NCBI GenBank assembly: GCA_965218765.1
Contig: CBDCLU010000002.1
Location: 1,426,001 to 1,490,000, forward strand
Source of the DNA: JBBPYC01 sp965218765
GTDB taxonomy: Bacteria > Pseudomonadota > Gammaproteobacteria > Burkholderiales > Burkholderiaceae_C
Length of the DNA: 64,000 nucleotides
Direction: 5' to 3'
The notes below the pieces were generated by a model that worked only from the letters and a program-made list of their open reading frames with translations, had not been told where the DNA came from and did no database searches. The translations under genes were made by a program, and so were the position numbers. Shown piece after piece: positions 1-8,016 of the stretch (positions are counted from its first letter, which is position 1; every line of letters starts with the position of its first letter).

Positions 1-168
1 CCGTGGGAGGCACCAGATGCAGCATGAAGGAAAGCCACTGAGTCGCACCACGGCGCCGACCCGGGATGTCGCGCGCTGGTGCGGGTTCGACCAGACCATG
101 CCAGAAACCCAAGGCGTTGCATGCTGACGTTTCATCAGACGAGCTGCAGACAGCGATCGATGAGGCGT

Positions 169-200
169 TGAGCCAGCCCCTTGAATGACCGGACACGGTC
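169..200 (+). repeat. Left terminal inverted repeat of the IS2-group element
   Basis: Aligned with the complement of 1515-1545, about 23 of 31 positions match with one 1-base gap, including an uninterrupted 12-base inner match. The exact outer boundary is inferred from the alignment and the flanking GCGT duplication. Confidence 0.7.
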
Positions 201-232
201 CATCGCTTATCTTTGAGGATAGGAGCAGGGCT

Positions 233-625
233 GTGAGTACGACTAGGAATACGGATACTGTTGAAGTGATCATGAGGGACCAGCGCCGTAGGCGCTGGTC
301 CCTCGCGGAGAAGTCAGCGCTCGTGAGGCGAACCTATGAGGCCGGCATGAGCGTATCGCTGGTGGCCAGGCGAGAAGGCGTCGCGGCGAGCCTGCTGTTC
401 CAGTGGCGCAAGCTCGAACGCCAGGGGGCGCTGATGGCCGTGTCGGCTGGCGAAGCGGTGGTGCCTGCGTCCGAGCTGGCTGCTGCACGTGCTGAGATTG
501 CCAAGCTGCAGCGGGTGCTGGGCAAGAAGACGCTGGAGGCCGACATCCTCAAGGAAGCGGTGGAGTACGCCGCCGAAAAAAAGTGGATTGCGCGCTCGCC
601 CTTGTTGCCCGGGGACGGCCGGTGA
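233..625 (+). CDS. IS2-group transposase OrfA (HTH protein)
   Basis: OrfA binds the IS ends and, after frameshifting, forms the N-terminus of the OrfAB transposase. GTG at 233 is chosen as start because AGGAG at 221-225 lies 7 bases upstream. The first half is a helix-turn-helix (SLAEKSALVRRTYEAGMSV then LVARREGVAASLLFQWRK). The second half is a leucine-rich coiled coil (ELAAARAEIAKLQRVLGKK) for multimerisation. The C-terminus LLPGDGR matches what I recall of IS2 InsC. It overlaps OrfB by 43 bases around the slippery site. Confidence 0.88.
   Translation: MSTTRNTDTVEVIMRDQRRRRWSLAEKSALVRRTYEAGMSVSLVARREGVAASLLFQWRKLERQGALMAVSAGEAVVPASELAAARAEIAKLQRVLGKKTLEADILKEAVEYAAEKKWIARSPLLPGDGR
577..583 (+). 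other. Programmed -1 frameshift site A-AAA-AAG between OrfA and OrfB
   Basis: In the OrfA frame the bases read as the last A of GAA, then AAA, then AAG: the canonical X-XXY-YYZ slippery heptamer of IS3-family elements. A -1 slip continues directly into OrfB at the GTG beginning at 583, giving an OrfAB fusion transposase. I did not model a downstream stimulatory structure. Confidence 0.8.
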
Positions 626-1515
626 GGGGCGTCTGCCAGGCGCTTGGGCTGGCGCGATCGAATGTCCATGTGCTGCGCAGCCGGCCAGCTACATGGGTGG
701 ATCGCCGAACCCAGCGCACGCCGCATGGCGACGAAGAACTGCTTGCCGACATCTGCGGGCAGATTACCGAGCTGCCCAGCTACGGCTACCGCCGAGCCTG
801 CGCGCTGGTCAATCGCAAACGTGCCAGCTCTGGTGCACTGCGCGTGAACGCCAAGCGCGTGTACCGGGTGATGGCTGGCAACGCCTTGCTGCTGCCCAAA
901 GCGCCGCGACGCCCGCATTCGAGCCGATCGCACACCGGCACCGTCGCGGTCACGACCAGCGACACGCGCTGGTGCTCGGACGGCTTCGAGATTAAGTGCG
1001 ACTCAGGCCAGACAGTCACCGCCACGTTCGCCAAAGACTGCTGCGACCGCGAGATCTTGGCCTACCGGGCTTGGGAGGGCAAGGGGCTGCCGGGTGAGCC
1101 GGTGCGCGAGATGCTGATCGAGTCCGTGGAGAAGCGCTTCGGTACGGTGGAGGCAGTGCCTGCAGGCTACCCATTGCAATTCCTGTCGGACGACGGCAGC
1201 GCCTACATTGCCCACGAGACACGGCGCATCGCCAAGTCGCTTGGCCTCACACCCGTGAACACGCCGGTGTGCAGCCCTCAGAGCAACGGCATGGCCGAGA
1301 GCTTCGTCAATACGTTCAAGCGCGACTACGTCAGTCGGATGGACCTCCGCGACGCTCGGACCGTCCTGGCACAACTGCCCGCGGCGTTCGCGCACTTCAA
1401 CGAGGTGCATCCGCACTCAAGCCTGAAGATGAGATCGCCGCGTGAGTTCAGGCGGCAACGGGCTGAGCAGCTTCGCCGCGCTCAACCGCAACAACCGGCG
1501 CTACATTGCGTATAG
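583..1515 (+). CDS. IS2-group transposase OrfB (DDE catalytic domain)
   Basis: This is the catalytic part of the IS transposase, probably made mainly as the OrfAB frameshift product. An N-terminal HTH_21-like region is followed by an rve integrase core. The DDE residues are visible in RWCSDGFE, FLSDDGSAY and MAESFVNTFKRDYVS; the context closely resembles what I recall of IS2 InsD. About 310 codons, comparable with IS2 OrfB (about 301). The reading frame is intact and ends with TAG just before the right inverted repeat. Confidence 0.88.
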   Translation: MDCALALVARGRPVRGVCQALGLARSNVHVLRSRPATWVDRRTQRTPHGDEELLADICGQITELPSYGYRRACALVNRKRASSGALRVNAKRVYRVMAGNALLLPKAPRRPHSSRSHTGTVAVTTSDTRWCSDGFEIKCDSGQTVTATFAKDCCDREILAYRAWEGKGLPGEPVREMLIESVEKRFGTVEAVPAGYPLQFLSDDGSAYIAHETRRIAKSLGLTPVNTPVCSPQSNGMAESFVNTFKRDYVSRMDLRDARTVLAQLPAAFAHFNEVHPHSSLKMRSPREFRRQRAEQLRRAQPQQPALHCV

Positions 1516-1545
1516 ACCGTGTCCGGATATGCAGGGGCAAGATCA
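1515..1545 (-). repeat. Right terminal inverted repeat of the IS2-group element
   Basis: Reads GACCGTGTCCGG then an ATATGCAGGGGCAAGATCA tail; its complement aligns with 169-200. It is followed immediately by GCGT, matching the four bases left of the element. Confidence 0.7.
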
Positions 1546-1604
1546 GCGTGCACTGCCGTGCGGCAGGAGATGTGGCCTCGCATCACCGACAAAATGGAGA
1601 CGGC

Positions 1605-2366
1605 ATGACCGATGGACTTGTCGCACTGGCGCCCAGTCGGCTGCTGACTGCTGCGGCCTTCCAGCAGCTGGCTGACGTACCACCTGAGCTGGAGTGGTTC
1701 GCCAACCTGGGCAGCAAAGCCGCCCGCCGTGCTTACGAGTACGCCTTGGCCGACTTCATCCGCTTCACCGGCATCGTGCGACCGGAAGAGTTCCGAACTG
1801 AAACCCGTGCCCATGTGACTGCCTGGCGCGACGAGCTGGCAGGCCGTGCTTTAAGCGGCATGACGGTGCGGCACCGCCTGGTCATCCCTGCTCTGTCACG
1901 CACTGCGCCGTGAGGAGCTGTTCAAGCTGAAGGTCAAGGACTTCAAGCAGAAGCGGTGTGGAGTCGCGCACATGAAGATCCCAGGCAAAGGCGGCAAGAC
2001 GCGCTATGTACCGTTGCACCCGGTGGCCGGTAGCCTGATCGTGGATTACTTTGAAGCGGCCGAGCGTGGCGCGGAGGCCGCAGGTGCCTTGCTTCGGTCG
2101 CTGCACCCCGGCCGCATCGAGGGCTCATCAAAGCCGATGACACTGGATTCGGTCTGCAAGATCGTGCGGGGTACTTGGGCGCAATCGGCTTTGAGATGGG
2201 CGCGCACAGCCTGCGGGCGACAGCCGCGACCAACGCGCTGGACCACCAGGCCGATATCGCCAAGGTGCAGGAGTGGCTGGGGCACGCCAACATCGCCACC
2301 ACCAGAATCTAGGACCACCGGAAATCCCGGCCGGAGGATAGCCCGACGTTCAAGGTGGCGTATTGA
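1605..2366 (+). pseudogene. Tyrosine recombinase (phage-type integrase), deleted and frameshifted
   Basis: The N-terminal SAM-like DNA-binding domain starts at the ATG at 1605 (MTDGLVALAPSRLLTAAAF). The gene then jumps near 1880 from MTVRHRL to LLCHALRREELFKLKVKDFK in another frame, apparently losing about 75 residues of core. A second frameshift near 2165-2175 leads to GAHSLRATAATNALDHQ, which carries the H-x-x-R motif. The conserved LGHANIATTRI is followed by TAG (2310-2312) exactly where the catalytic tyrosine of RIYDHRK is expected, and the frame continues to SPTFKVAY and TGA. It cannot make an active recombinase. The original target site of the lost element is not visible. Confidence 0.88.
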
Positions 2367-2394
2367 TCGACGAGTGATCTAGCTGGTCTGGCGC

Positions 2395-3615
2395 ATGAAC
2401 GAAGACGTGGCTACGCTCTACCGGCGCGAGGGCCGGCGTGTGTTTGCGACGCTGCTGCGGCTGCTGGGCAGCTTCGATCTGGCCGAAGACGCCTTGCACG
2501 ACGCCTTTCTCGCCGCCTCCGAGCAGTGGCCGAGCCAGGGCGTGCCCGCCAACCCGGTGGCATGGCTGGTCTCCTCGGGACGATTCAAAGCCATCGACCG
2601 GATCCGTCGTGACAGGCGATTCATCACGTTGGGGGATGAAGCAAGCGAAGAGGTCGAGGCGATCGCCGACGACGCAGCCGGCTGGGAGCAGCGCTGGGAC
2701 GAACGCGGGGCGATCGAGGATGACCGCTTGCGCCTGGTCTTCACTTGCTGCCACCCCAGCCTGGGTGAGGAAGCGCGCATCGCTCTCACGCTGCGCGAGG
2801 TGTGCGGCCTGACCACAGAAGCCATCGCCGACGCCTTTTTAATCCCGACCCCGACGCTGGCGCAGCGAATCGTTCGCGCCAAGGCAAAAATCATCGCGGC
2901 GCGTATTCCCTACGAAGTGCCGGCGCCGGCCGAACGCCCGTTGCGTCTTGCCAGCGTGCTGCGGGTCGTCTACCTGGTTTTCAACGAAGGCTACTCGGCG
3001 CACGCTGCCGAGCTGGCGGACGAAGCGATCCGGCTGGCGCGGCTGCTTCTGGCGCTGCTGCCCGAACCCGAGGTGCTGGGCCTCCTGGCACTGCTGCTGC
3101 TGCACGACGCACGGCGTGATGCGCGCGTCACTGCTGCAGGCGAGTTCGTACCATTGGAAGAGCAGGATCGCTCGCAGTGGAACCATGTAGCCGTCGCCGA
3201 AGGGTGCGCTCTGGTCGAGGCGGCACTGTCGCGGCATGGCTTCGGCGCCTACGCTCTGCAGGCCGCTATCGCCGCTGTGCATGGCGAAGCGTCCAGCGCC
3301 GTGGCCACCGACTGGCCGCAGATCGTGGGCCTGTACGACGCGCTCTTGCGCATCGAACCCAGCGCCGTGATTGCGCTCAACCGTGCTGTCGCAGTGGCGA
3401 TGCGCGATGGCCCTGAAGCCGGGCTGGTGCTGATCGAGCCGCTGATGTCTGCGTTGCCGGGGTATCACGCAGCTGCGGCAGCCGCCGCCGACCTGTGCCG
3501 CCGCGCCGGCAGGCTGCAAGAAGCGCAGGCGCACTACCGAGCCGCGGTCTCCTTGGTGCGCCAAGAACCCGAGCGCCGCTACCTGCTGCGCCGGCTGGCT
3601 GAAACGGGCGGCTGA
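2395..3615 (+). CDS. ECF42-type RNA polymerase sigma factor with C-terminal TPR-like extension
   Basis: A 406-residue extracytoplasmic-function sigma factor. Region 2 lies at roughly residues 10-75 (LAEDALHDAFLAASEQW, WLVSSGRFKAIDRIRRDRR) and region 4 at about 115-170 (EEARIALTLREVCGL then TTEAIADAFLIPTPTLAQRI). A helical extension of about 230 residues follows, which is diagnostic of the ECF42/COG4941 class and is thought to replace an anti-sigma factor. ECF42 genes typically sit beside DGPF (YCII-related) proteins, as here. Only 28 bases separate it from the recombinase remnant, so its promoter must lie in or upstream of that debris. No clear Shine-Dalgarno sequence precedes the ATG. Confidence 0.88.
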   Translation: MNEDVATLYRREGRRVFATLLRLLGSFDLAEDALHDAFLAASEQWPSQGVPANPVAWLVSSGRFKAIDRIRRDRRFITLGDEASEEVEAIADDAAGWEQRWDERGAIEDDRLRLVFTCCHPSLGEEARIALTLREVCGLTTEAIADAFLIPTPTLAQRIVRAKAKIIAARIPYEVPAPAERPLRLASVLRVVYLVFNEGYSAHAAELADEAIRLARLLLALLPEPEVLGLLALLLLHDARRDARVTAAGEFVPLEEQDRSQWNHVAVAEGCALVEAALSRHGFGAYALQAAIAAVHGEASSAVATDWPQIVGLYDALLRIEPSAVIALNRAVAVAMRDGPEAGLVLIEPLMSALPGYHAAAAAAADLCRRAGRLQEAQAHYRAAVSLVRQEPERRYLLRRLAETGG

Positions 3616-3712
3616 AGTATTTTTATGCGAGCGTGTCGAAAGCCGTCCAGACCGTTCGACTACTTAGGTCGGCACATCAAAGCCGCCACTTTCTTTTACA
3701 TGAGAAGCCCAC

Positions 3713-4171
3713 ATGCCCACCACCCTGACCCCTTACCTGAGCTTCCGCAACGACACCCGAGAAGCGTGTGCCTTCTACGAGAAGGCGCTCGGCGCCAAGA
3801 TCGAAGCGATGATGAGCTATGCCGACATGCCTGCACCGGCAGCGTCCGAGGCCGGCTGTGCCGACGGCACGCGCCCCGGTGACGACGGCATCATGCATGC
3901 GCGCCTGGCGCTGCCGGGCGGCGCCATGCTCTTTGCCGGCGACGCCCCTCCGGGCATGCCGTACGAGGGTGTGAAGGGCGTGATGCTCGCGGTCCAGTAC
4001 GACAGCATCGACCAAGCGCACAGCGCTTTTCACGCGCTGTCGCAAGGCGGCCACGTGACGATGCCGATGGCGCCCGCGTTCTGGGCCAAGACGTTTGGCA
4101 TGCTGACGGACCGTTTCGGCGTGAGCTGGGCCGTCAACGGTGAACCCATCGCGTTTGCAGGCGCTCATTGA
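3713..4171 (+). CDS. VOC/PhnB-family protein
   Basis: A 152-residue glyoxalase/bleomycin-resistance-fold protein of the PhnB type. It opens TTLTPYLSFRNDTREACAFY followed by EKALGAKIEAM, the usual PhnB start, and ends near FGVSWAVNGEP. Such proteins form dimers of beta-alpha-beta-beta-beta units; their substrates in ECF42 loci are unknown. A GAGAAG Shine-Dalgarno lies just upstream. Its stop overlaps the start of the next gene by 4 bases, indicating translational coupling in the ECF42 operon. Confidence 0.8.
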   Translation: MPTTLTPYLSFRNDTREACAFYEKALGAKIEAMMSYADMPAPAASEAGCADGTRPGDDGIMHARLALPGGAMLFAGDAPPGMPYEGVKGVMLAVQYDSIDQAHSAFHALSQGGHVTMPMAPAFWAKTFGMLTDRFGVSWAVNGEPIAFAGAH

Positions 4172-4533
4172 AGTACCTCTGCCTCGTCTATCTCGACGCC
4201 GCGCACTGGGACGCTTGCAGCGACCAAGTGTGCGCTGAATATGCACAGCAGCTGAACGGCAGCCGCCGGCTGCTGGCGGCGGAACCGCTGCACCCAACGC
4301 ACACCGCCACCACGGTGCGCGTTCGCAATGGGGAGATGACGCTGTTCGACGGGCCCTTTGCCGAAACCAAGGAAATGCTGGCTGGCTTCTATCTGGTGGA
4401 GGCGAAGGACCTCAACGAAGCGATCCAGCTCGCTGCTGGCATTCCGCCAGCACAGCACGGCAGTATCGAAGTGCGCCCGGTGCGCGAGCTGCAGGTGGCG
4501 CCTGATCGAAGCCGGCACGCGTCCGGTGGATAG
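4168..4533 (+). CDS. YCII-related DGPF-motif protein 1
   Basis: A 121-residue YCII-like protein starting with TTG inside a TTGA overlap with the VOC gene; starting here gives the family opening KYLCLVYLDAAHWDA. The diagnostic DGPF sequence occurs in MTLFDGPFAETKEMLAGFY, followed by EAKDLNEAIQLAAGIP and the closing strand IEVRPV. YCII-like proteins have a ferredoxin-like fold with a conserved His/Asp pair in some members. DGPF proteins are the hallmark partners of ECF42 sigma factors, but no reaction is established. Confidence 0.82.
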   Translation: MKYLCLVYLDAAHWDACSDQVCAEYAQQLNGSRRLLAAEPLHPTHTATTVRVRNGEMTLFDGPFAETKEMLAGFYLVEAKDLNEAIQLAAGIPPAQHGSIEVRPVRELQVAPDRSRHASGG

Positions 4534-4571
4534 CAGCCTGGCCAACATGGCAATGACACAAGGAGAAGGAA

Positions 4572-4931
4572 ATGAACTACGTTGATGGATTCATCTTGGC
4601 GGTTCCGGACAGCAACCGCGATAGCTACCGCGCCATGGTGGACAAAGCATGGCCGCTCTTCAAGGAATTCGGCGCAACGCGTCAGGTTGAATGCTGGGGC
4701 GACGATGTGCCGGCCGGCGCGACCACCGACTTTCACCGTGCAGTCAAAGCCGAACCCGGCGAGACCGTCGTCTTCTCGTGGCTCGAATATACATCGAAGG
4801 AGGTGCGCGACGCTGCGAGCAAGAAGATGCAGACCGATCCCCGTATGAATGAGATGTCCAAGGACATGCCGTTCGATGGCAAGCGCATGATCTTCGGCGG
4901 CTTCGTGCCGATCTTCGACGAGCGCGGGTAG
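4572..4931 (+). CDS. DUF1428 family protein
   Basis: A 119-residue protein beginning NYVDGFILAVPDSNRDSY and containing ECWGDDVPAG and the ending KRMIFGGFVPIFDERG, all characteristic of DUF1428 (E. coli YbaA-like; dimeric alpha-beta-barrel-like fold). Function is unknown. A strong AAGGAGAAGG ribosome-binding site precedes the ATG. It sits between two DGPF genes and is probably co-transcribed with the sigma factor. Confidence 0.85.
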   Translation: MNYVDGFILAVPDSNRDSYRAMVDKAWPLFKEFGATRQVECWGDDVPAGATTDFHRAVKAEPGETVVFSWLEYTSKEVRDAASKKMQTDPRMNEMSKDMPFDGKRMIFGGFVPIFDERG

Positions 4932-4982
4932 TCGGCCTGGGGCTGACGCGAACCGGAACCACAGGCAACCACGGAGTTGAAG

Positions 4983-5330
4983 ATGAAGTTCATGATCTTG
5001 GTCAAGTCCAACCCGGATATCGAGGCTCGTCTGGCAACGATCAGCGACTCGCAGATGAAGGATCAGATGGCTGAAATGGAGCTCTTCAATGAAGCGCTCA
5101 GAAAGGCTGGCGTGATGAAGGACTGCGACGGCCTGCGCCCCAGCAGCGAGGGCAAGCGAGTGCGCTTCGATGGCGAGTCGCGCACCGTCGTCGACGGGCC
5201 GTTCACGGGCGATCTCGTTGCCGGCTATTGGCTGTGGGAGCTGCCATCCATGGAGCAGGCGGTTGCGTGGGTCAAGCGCTGTCCGAATCCGATGCCCGTG
5301 CCGTCAGAGATCGAAATCCGACCTATCTAG
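4983..5330 (+). CDS. YCII-related DGPF-motif protein 2
   Basis: A 115-residue second DGPF protein (VVDGPFTGDLVAGYWLWELP), distinct in sequence from the one at 4168. The ATG at 4983 is preferred over the in-frame TTG two codons upstream because GGAG at 4973-4976 is then 6 bases away. The start KFMILVKSNPDIEA and end PSEIEIRPI are typical. It is the last gene of the ECF42 module; downstream sequence is mobile-element debris. Confidence 0.82.
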   Translation: MKFMILVKSNPDIEARLATISDSQMKDQMAEMELFNEALRKAGVMKDCDGLRPSSEGKRVRFDGESRTVVDGPFTGDLVAGYWLWELPSMEQAVAWVKRCPNPMPVPSEIEIRPI

Positions 5331-5441
5331 CCTGGTTGTGTTCGAGCGCCGAGCGGACGCTGCCAACAACGGATTGATAGCGCTCGGCAATTTCTGACCG
5401 ACTATCACCAGCAGGGCCTGGCCAACCTGATCTCGACTGCT

Positions 5442-5655
5442 CTACTCAGTCAAGCCACGAGAACTCAAGTCGCCGTCGCGATCGAGTGCGTAGACCACCT
5501 CGTATTGTCCCGGCGCGACACGACCGAGCGACGTGGTCGTCTGCAGGTGACCACTTGCCGCTAGCGCTGTCAGCACTGCTCTGGCCGCATCGTGGCTTTC
5601 GAATTGCACATAGTTCACGACTTGCGTTCCGCCAAAGCTTGACCTTGCCCTCGAA
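5442..5655 (-). pseudogene. 3' fragment of an antibiotic-biosynthesis-monooxygenase (ABM) family gene
   Basis: On the minus strand a coherent frame reads SSFGGTQVVNYVQFES then HDAARAVLTALAAS, ending VVYALDRDGDLSSRGLTE and a TAG at 5442-5444. The VVNYVQFES strand resembles the ABM fold (VVNYAQW in relatives). The 5' part is missing where the IS3 remnant begins near 5660. This is too short to be a complete ABM protein (about 100 residues or more). Identification rests on one motif and is moderate. Confidence 0.5.
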
Positions 5656-5703
5656 AAACGTACCCCCTACTGGGTGTTTCAATGCAAGCGAAGGAGGGCG
5701 GAG

Positions 5704-6898
5704 ATGACGAAGACAACGAGGGCGCAGTACACGCTCGAGCTCAAGCAGGAGGCGGTGCGGCTGGTGCGAGGCGGCCAGAGCATCGCGGCGGCAGCCAGGA
5801 CGCTGGGGCTGGTTGAGCAGACACTGCACAACTGGGTCAAGGCCGAGCGCCAAGGCAAGCGGAGCGGCATTGACAGAAAGGCCGTAAGCGCCGAGCAGAT
5901 GGAGATCGGCCGGCTGCGAGCCGAGCTGGCGCGCGTGAAGATGGAGCGCTTTCATCCTGGGAAAAGCGACGGCGTACTTCTCAAGGCAAGCGACGTGAAG
6001 TACGCCTTTATCCAGCGCCACCGGCGGGTGTGGCCTATCTCGGTGCAGTGCCGGGTGCTCGCAGTCAGCATAGCCGGCTATCACGAGCACTTCGTACGCG
6101 CGCCGTGCCAGCGAGGCCCAGCGACGCCACCGGAGCGATGATGCGCTGTTGGTGCACATCAACGCGATCCACGCGCAAGCGCGTGGCGGCTACGGCTGGC
6201 TGCGAACGTGGAAGGAGTTGGTGGCGCGTGGCATCCCGGTGGGCAAGGACCGGGTGCAAAAGCTCATGCAGTTGCATGGCATCCGGGCCAAGGGCAAGCG
6301 GCGCTTCAAAGTGACCACCGACAGCAACCATGCGCTGCCGATTGCACCGAATCTGCTGGACAGGCAGTTCACGGTGGCCGAGCCGGACAGGGTGTGGGCG
6401 GGCGACATCACCTATATCCACACCGGTGAAGGCTGGCTGTTCCTGGCCGTGGTGATCGACCTGTTCAGCCGCCAGGTGGTGGGCTGGAGCCTGCGCGAGG
6501 ACATGACGCGGGAGATCGTCATCGATGCGCTGCGCATGGCCTGGTTCAAGCGCCACCCGAACAAGACGAGTGGGCTGATATTCCACAGCGACCAGTGGCA
6601 GCCAGTACGCGAGCCAGGAGTTCCGCGACGCGCTCAAGGAGTACGGCATCACTGCCTCGATGAGCCGGCGCGGTGACTGCTGGGACAACGCCTGCAGCGA
6701 GACACTGTTCGGGTCGTTGAAGGTGGAGCGGCTGCACGGGACAGAAGTTCGAGACCAGGCGCCAGGCCAAAGACGAAGCGATCGACTGGCTGCTCTGGTA
6801 CAACCGGGCCCGGCTGCACTCGACGCTGGGCATACGTCAGCCCGATGCAGTTCGAGCAAAACTGGCTTGCCAATCAACCAAGGCAAGCCAACTCGTGA
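5704..6898 (+). pseudogene. Remnant of a second IS3-family transposase (orfA plus orfB, several frameshifts)
   Basis: orfA begins at the ATG at 5704 after a GGAGG site (MTKTTRAQYTLELKQEAV) with an HTH and heptad leucines. It shifts frame after LARVKMER near 5946. orfB resumes with VKYAFIQRHRRVWP, shifts again near 6099, then carries the first catalytic Asp in VWAGDITYIHT, the second in FHSDQ just before another frameshift at about 6593, and the Glu in ACSETLFGSLKVE. Further indels occur near 6742 and 6830 before FEQNWLANQPRQANS and TGA. At least five disruptions make it inactive. It differs in group from the IS2 element at 169, and its terminal repeats could not be defined. Confidence 0.85.
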
Positions 6899-6909
6899 CT
6901 CGGCCGTGG

Positions 6910-7315
6910 GCTACGGATTCCAGCGGCAAGGTCCTTGTGCAAAGGGCGCATTGAACAGGGCCCCATCGATGCTCTGCCAGCGCCACGCAATGCCCTCCAT
7001 CTGGTGATACTCGGCAAGCCCGGCTTGCCACAGCGCCTGGAACACGCCGGCTGCCTCCTATTGCAGAACCCGCTTGTGCACCGCGCTGGCGCTGCCGAAT
7101 CGCTCTTGGGGAAGCGCCTTCCATTGGCCGCCCGCACGCAAGACATACACCACCGCCTCGAACACTCGGCGCGCCGGCTTGGGCGGCCGACCCGCACCCG
7201 CTTTGCGCAGGTACTGCTTGTCCGCAGCGCGCTCGCGCACCGGAATCAACGGCTTCACGCGTGCCCAGAACTCATCCGTCACCACCCAGGAGCCCACGCG
7301 CTTGTGTGTCGCCAT
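6910..7315 (-). pseudogene. 5' fragment of an IS5-family transposase
   Basis: The minus-strand frame starts MATHKRVGSWVVTDEFWARV and continues RPPKPARRVFEAVVYVLRAG and SASAVHKRVLQ. It is then broken by TAG (7058-7060) where relatives have the Trp of a WEAAGVF motif, and goes on EAAGVFQALWQAGLAEY to about WRWQSIDGALFNAP. The homology ends near 6910 at the IS3 remnant, so most of the DDE domain is gone. A terminal-repeat-like GAGCTTATCCGTAAATAA lies at about 7363-7380 on the same strand, marking the element's left end. Confidence 0.75.
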
Positions 7316-7380
7316 GCCTTCGCTCCTACGCCGCGCGCAATGCGGCTTGGCGCAATAGTTTGTTATTTACGGATAAGCTC

Positions 7381-7645
7381 TTAGGCATCCGCACGCTTCA
7401 GCCGAGCCGTCTGCACGGTCGCTGCAGGCAGTGCAGCGATCAACCCAGGCAGCAGCGCCTGGAAGGCGCGCTGCGCGCGCCGCTGATGTCCTCGTGCGAG
7501 CCGGCAGCTTCAAGCTTGAAGCTGCAACAGGCGAGCAGGGATTGGCGAGGGATGCCGATAGGCAGCAACCTGCCTTCTGGCGCCGCTGCCGGCGAATCCG
7601 GAAGACCGCCTTCAGCGTTCGTCACACGAAAAACGGGCGCAAAGC
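7381..7645 (+). other. Intergenic stretch with no supported gene
   Basis: Between the IS5-family end and yciH. On the minus strand a short frame ends RAFQALLPGLIAALPAATV then QTARLKRADA with TAA at 7381-7383, immediately next to the IS end. It might be the 3' tail of an interrupted gene, but I do not recognise it and no start is evident. Confidence 0.3.
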
Positions 7646-8005
7646 TCAACCACCCGCCCGCTTCACCGCAAACCCTTCCTGTTGCAGCAACACGACCAGC
7701 CGATCCGCATGATCGCCCTGGATCTCGACCACGCCGTCCTTGACCGTGCCGCCGCTGCCGCATGCGGCTTTCAATCGTTTGCCCAGTGCCCGAAGCGCAT
7801 CGGACTCAAGCGGCGCGCCGCGCACCACGGTCACGGTCTTGCCACCCCGACCCGCCTTCTCGCGGCTGACCCGCACGAAGCCGTCGCCGGCAGCCGGTCT
7901 GGTGCGCTGCCGGCAGGTACAGGCGGAGACGGGCTGGCCGCATTCGGGACAGGTACGCCCGTGTTCGGTCGAATAGACGAGGCGGCTGCCGCCGAGCTTG
8001 TGCAT
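7646..8005 (-). CDS. yciH: SUI1/YciH-family translation factor
   Basis: A 119-residue homologue of bacterial YciH (eIF1/SUI1 fold), which affects start-site fidelity on the 30S subunit. The N-terminus has a cysteine cluster (CPECGQPVSACTC) that could bind zinc. The SUI1 domain covers about residues 45-119, with KTVTVVRGAPL, KRLKAACGSGGTVKDG and IEIQGDH-like VEIQGDHADRLVVLL. The start KLGGSRLVYST is typical. It lies 11 bases after the Lin0512 pair and is probably the last gene of that minus-strand operon. Confidence 0.9.
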   Translation of the reverse strand: MHKLGGSRLVYSTEHGRTCPECGQPVSACTCRQRTRPAAGDGFVRVSREKAGRGGKTVTVVRGAPLESDALRALGKRLKAACGSGGTVKDGVVEIQGDHADRLVVLLQQEGFAVKRAGG

Positions 8006-8016
8006 TCCAAGTCGCG

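Larger units (their letters stand above)
169..1545 (+). mobile_element. IS3-family, IS2-group insertion sequence (apparently intact)
   Basis: The element carries OrfA and OrfB with a frameshift site between them, bounded by imperfect inverted ends at 169-200 and 1515-1545. The inner 12 bases of the ends (CCGGACACGGTC and its complement) match exactly, and the outer ends both start TGA with a shared GCCCCT. GCGT occurs just outside both ends (165-168 and 1546-1549), consistent with a short target duplication. The 1.38-kb length, OrfA ending in LLPGDGR and the OrfB DDE core all fit the IS2 group. No inactivating change is visible, so it may still be mobile. Confidence 0.85.

Noticed and set aside
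1..168. Possible gene fragment left of the IS element
   Set aside because: Short frames such as one ending SSDELQTAIDEALSQPLE exist, but the piece is too short and no family is recognisable.
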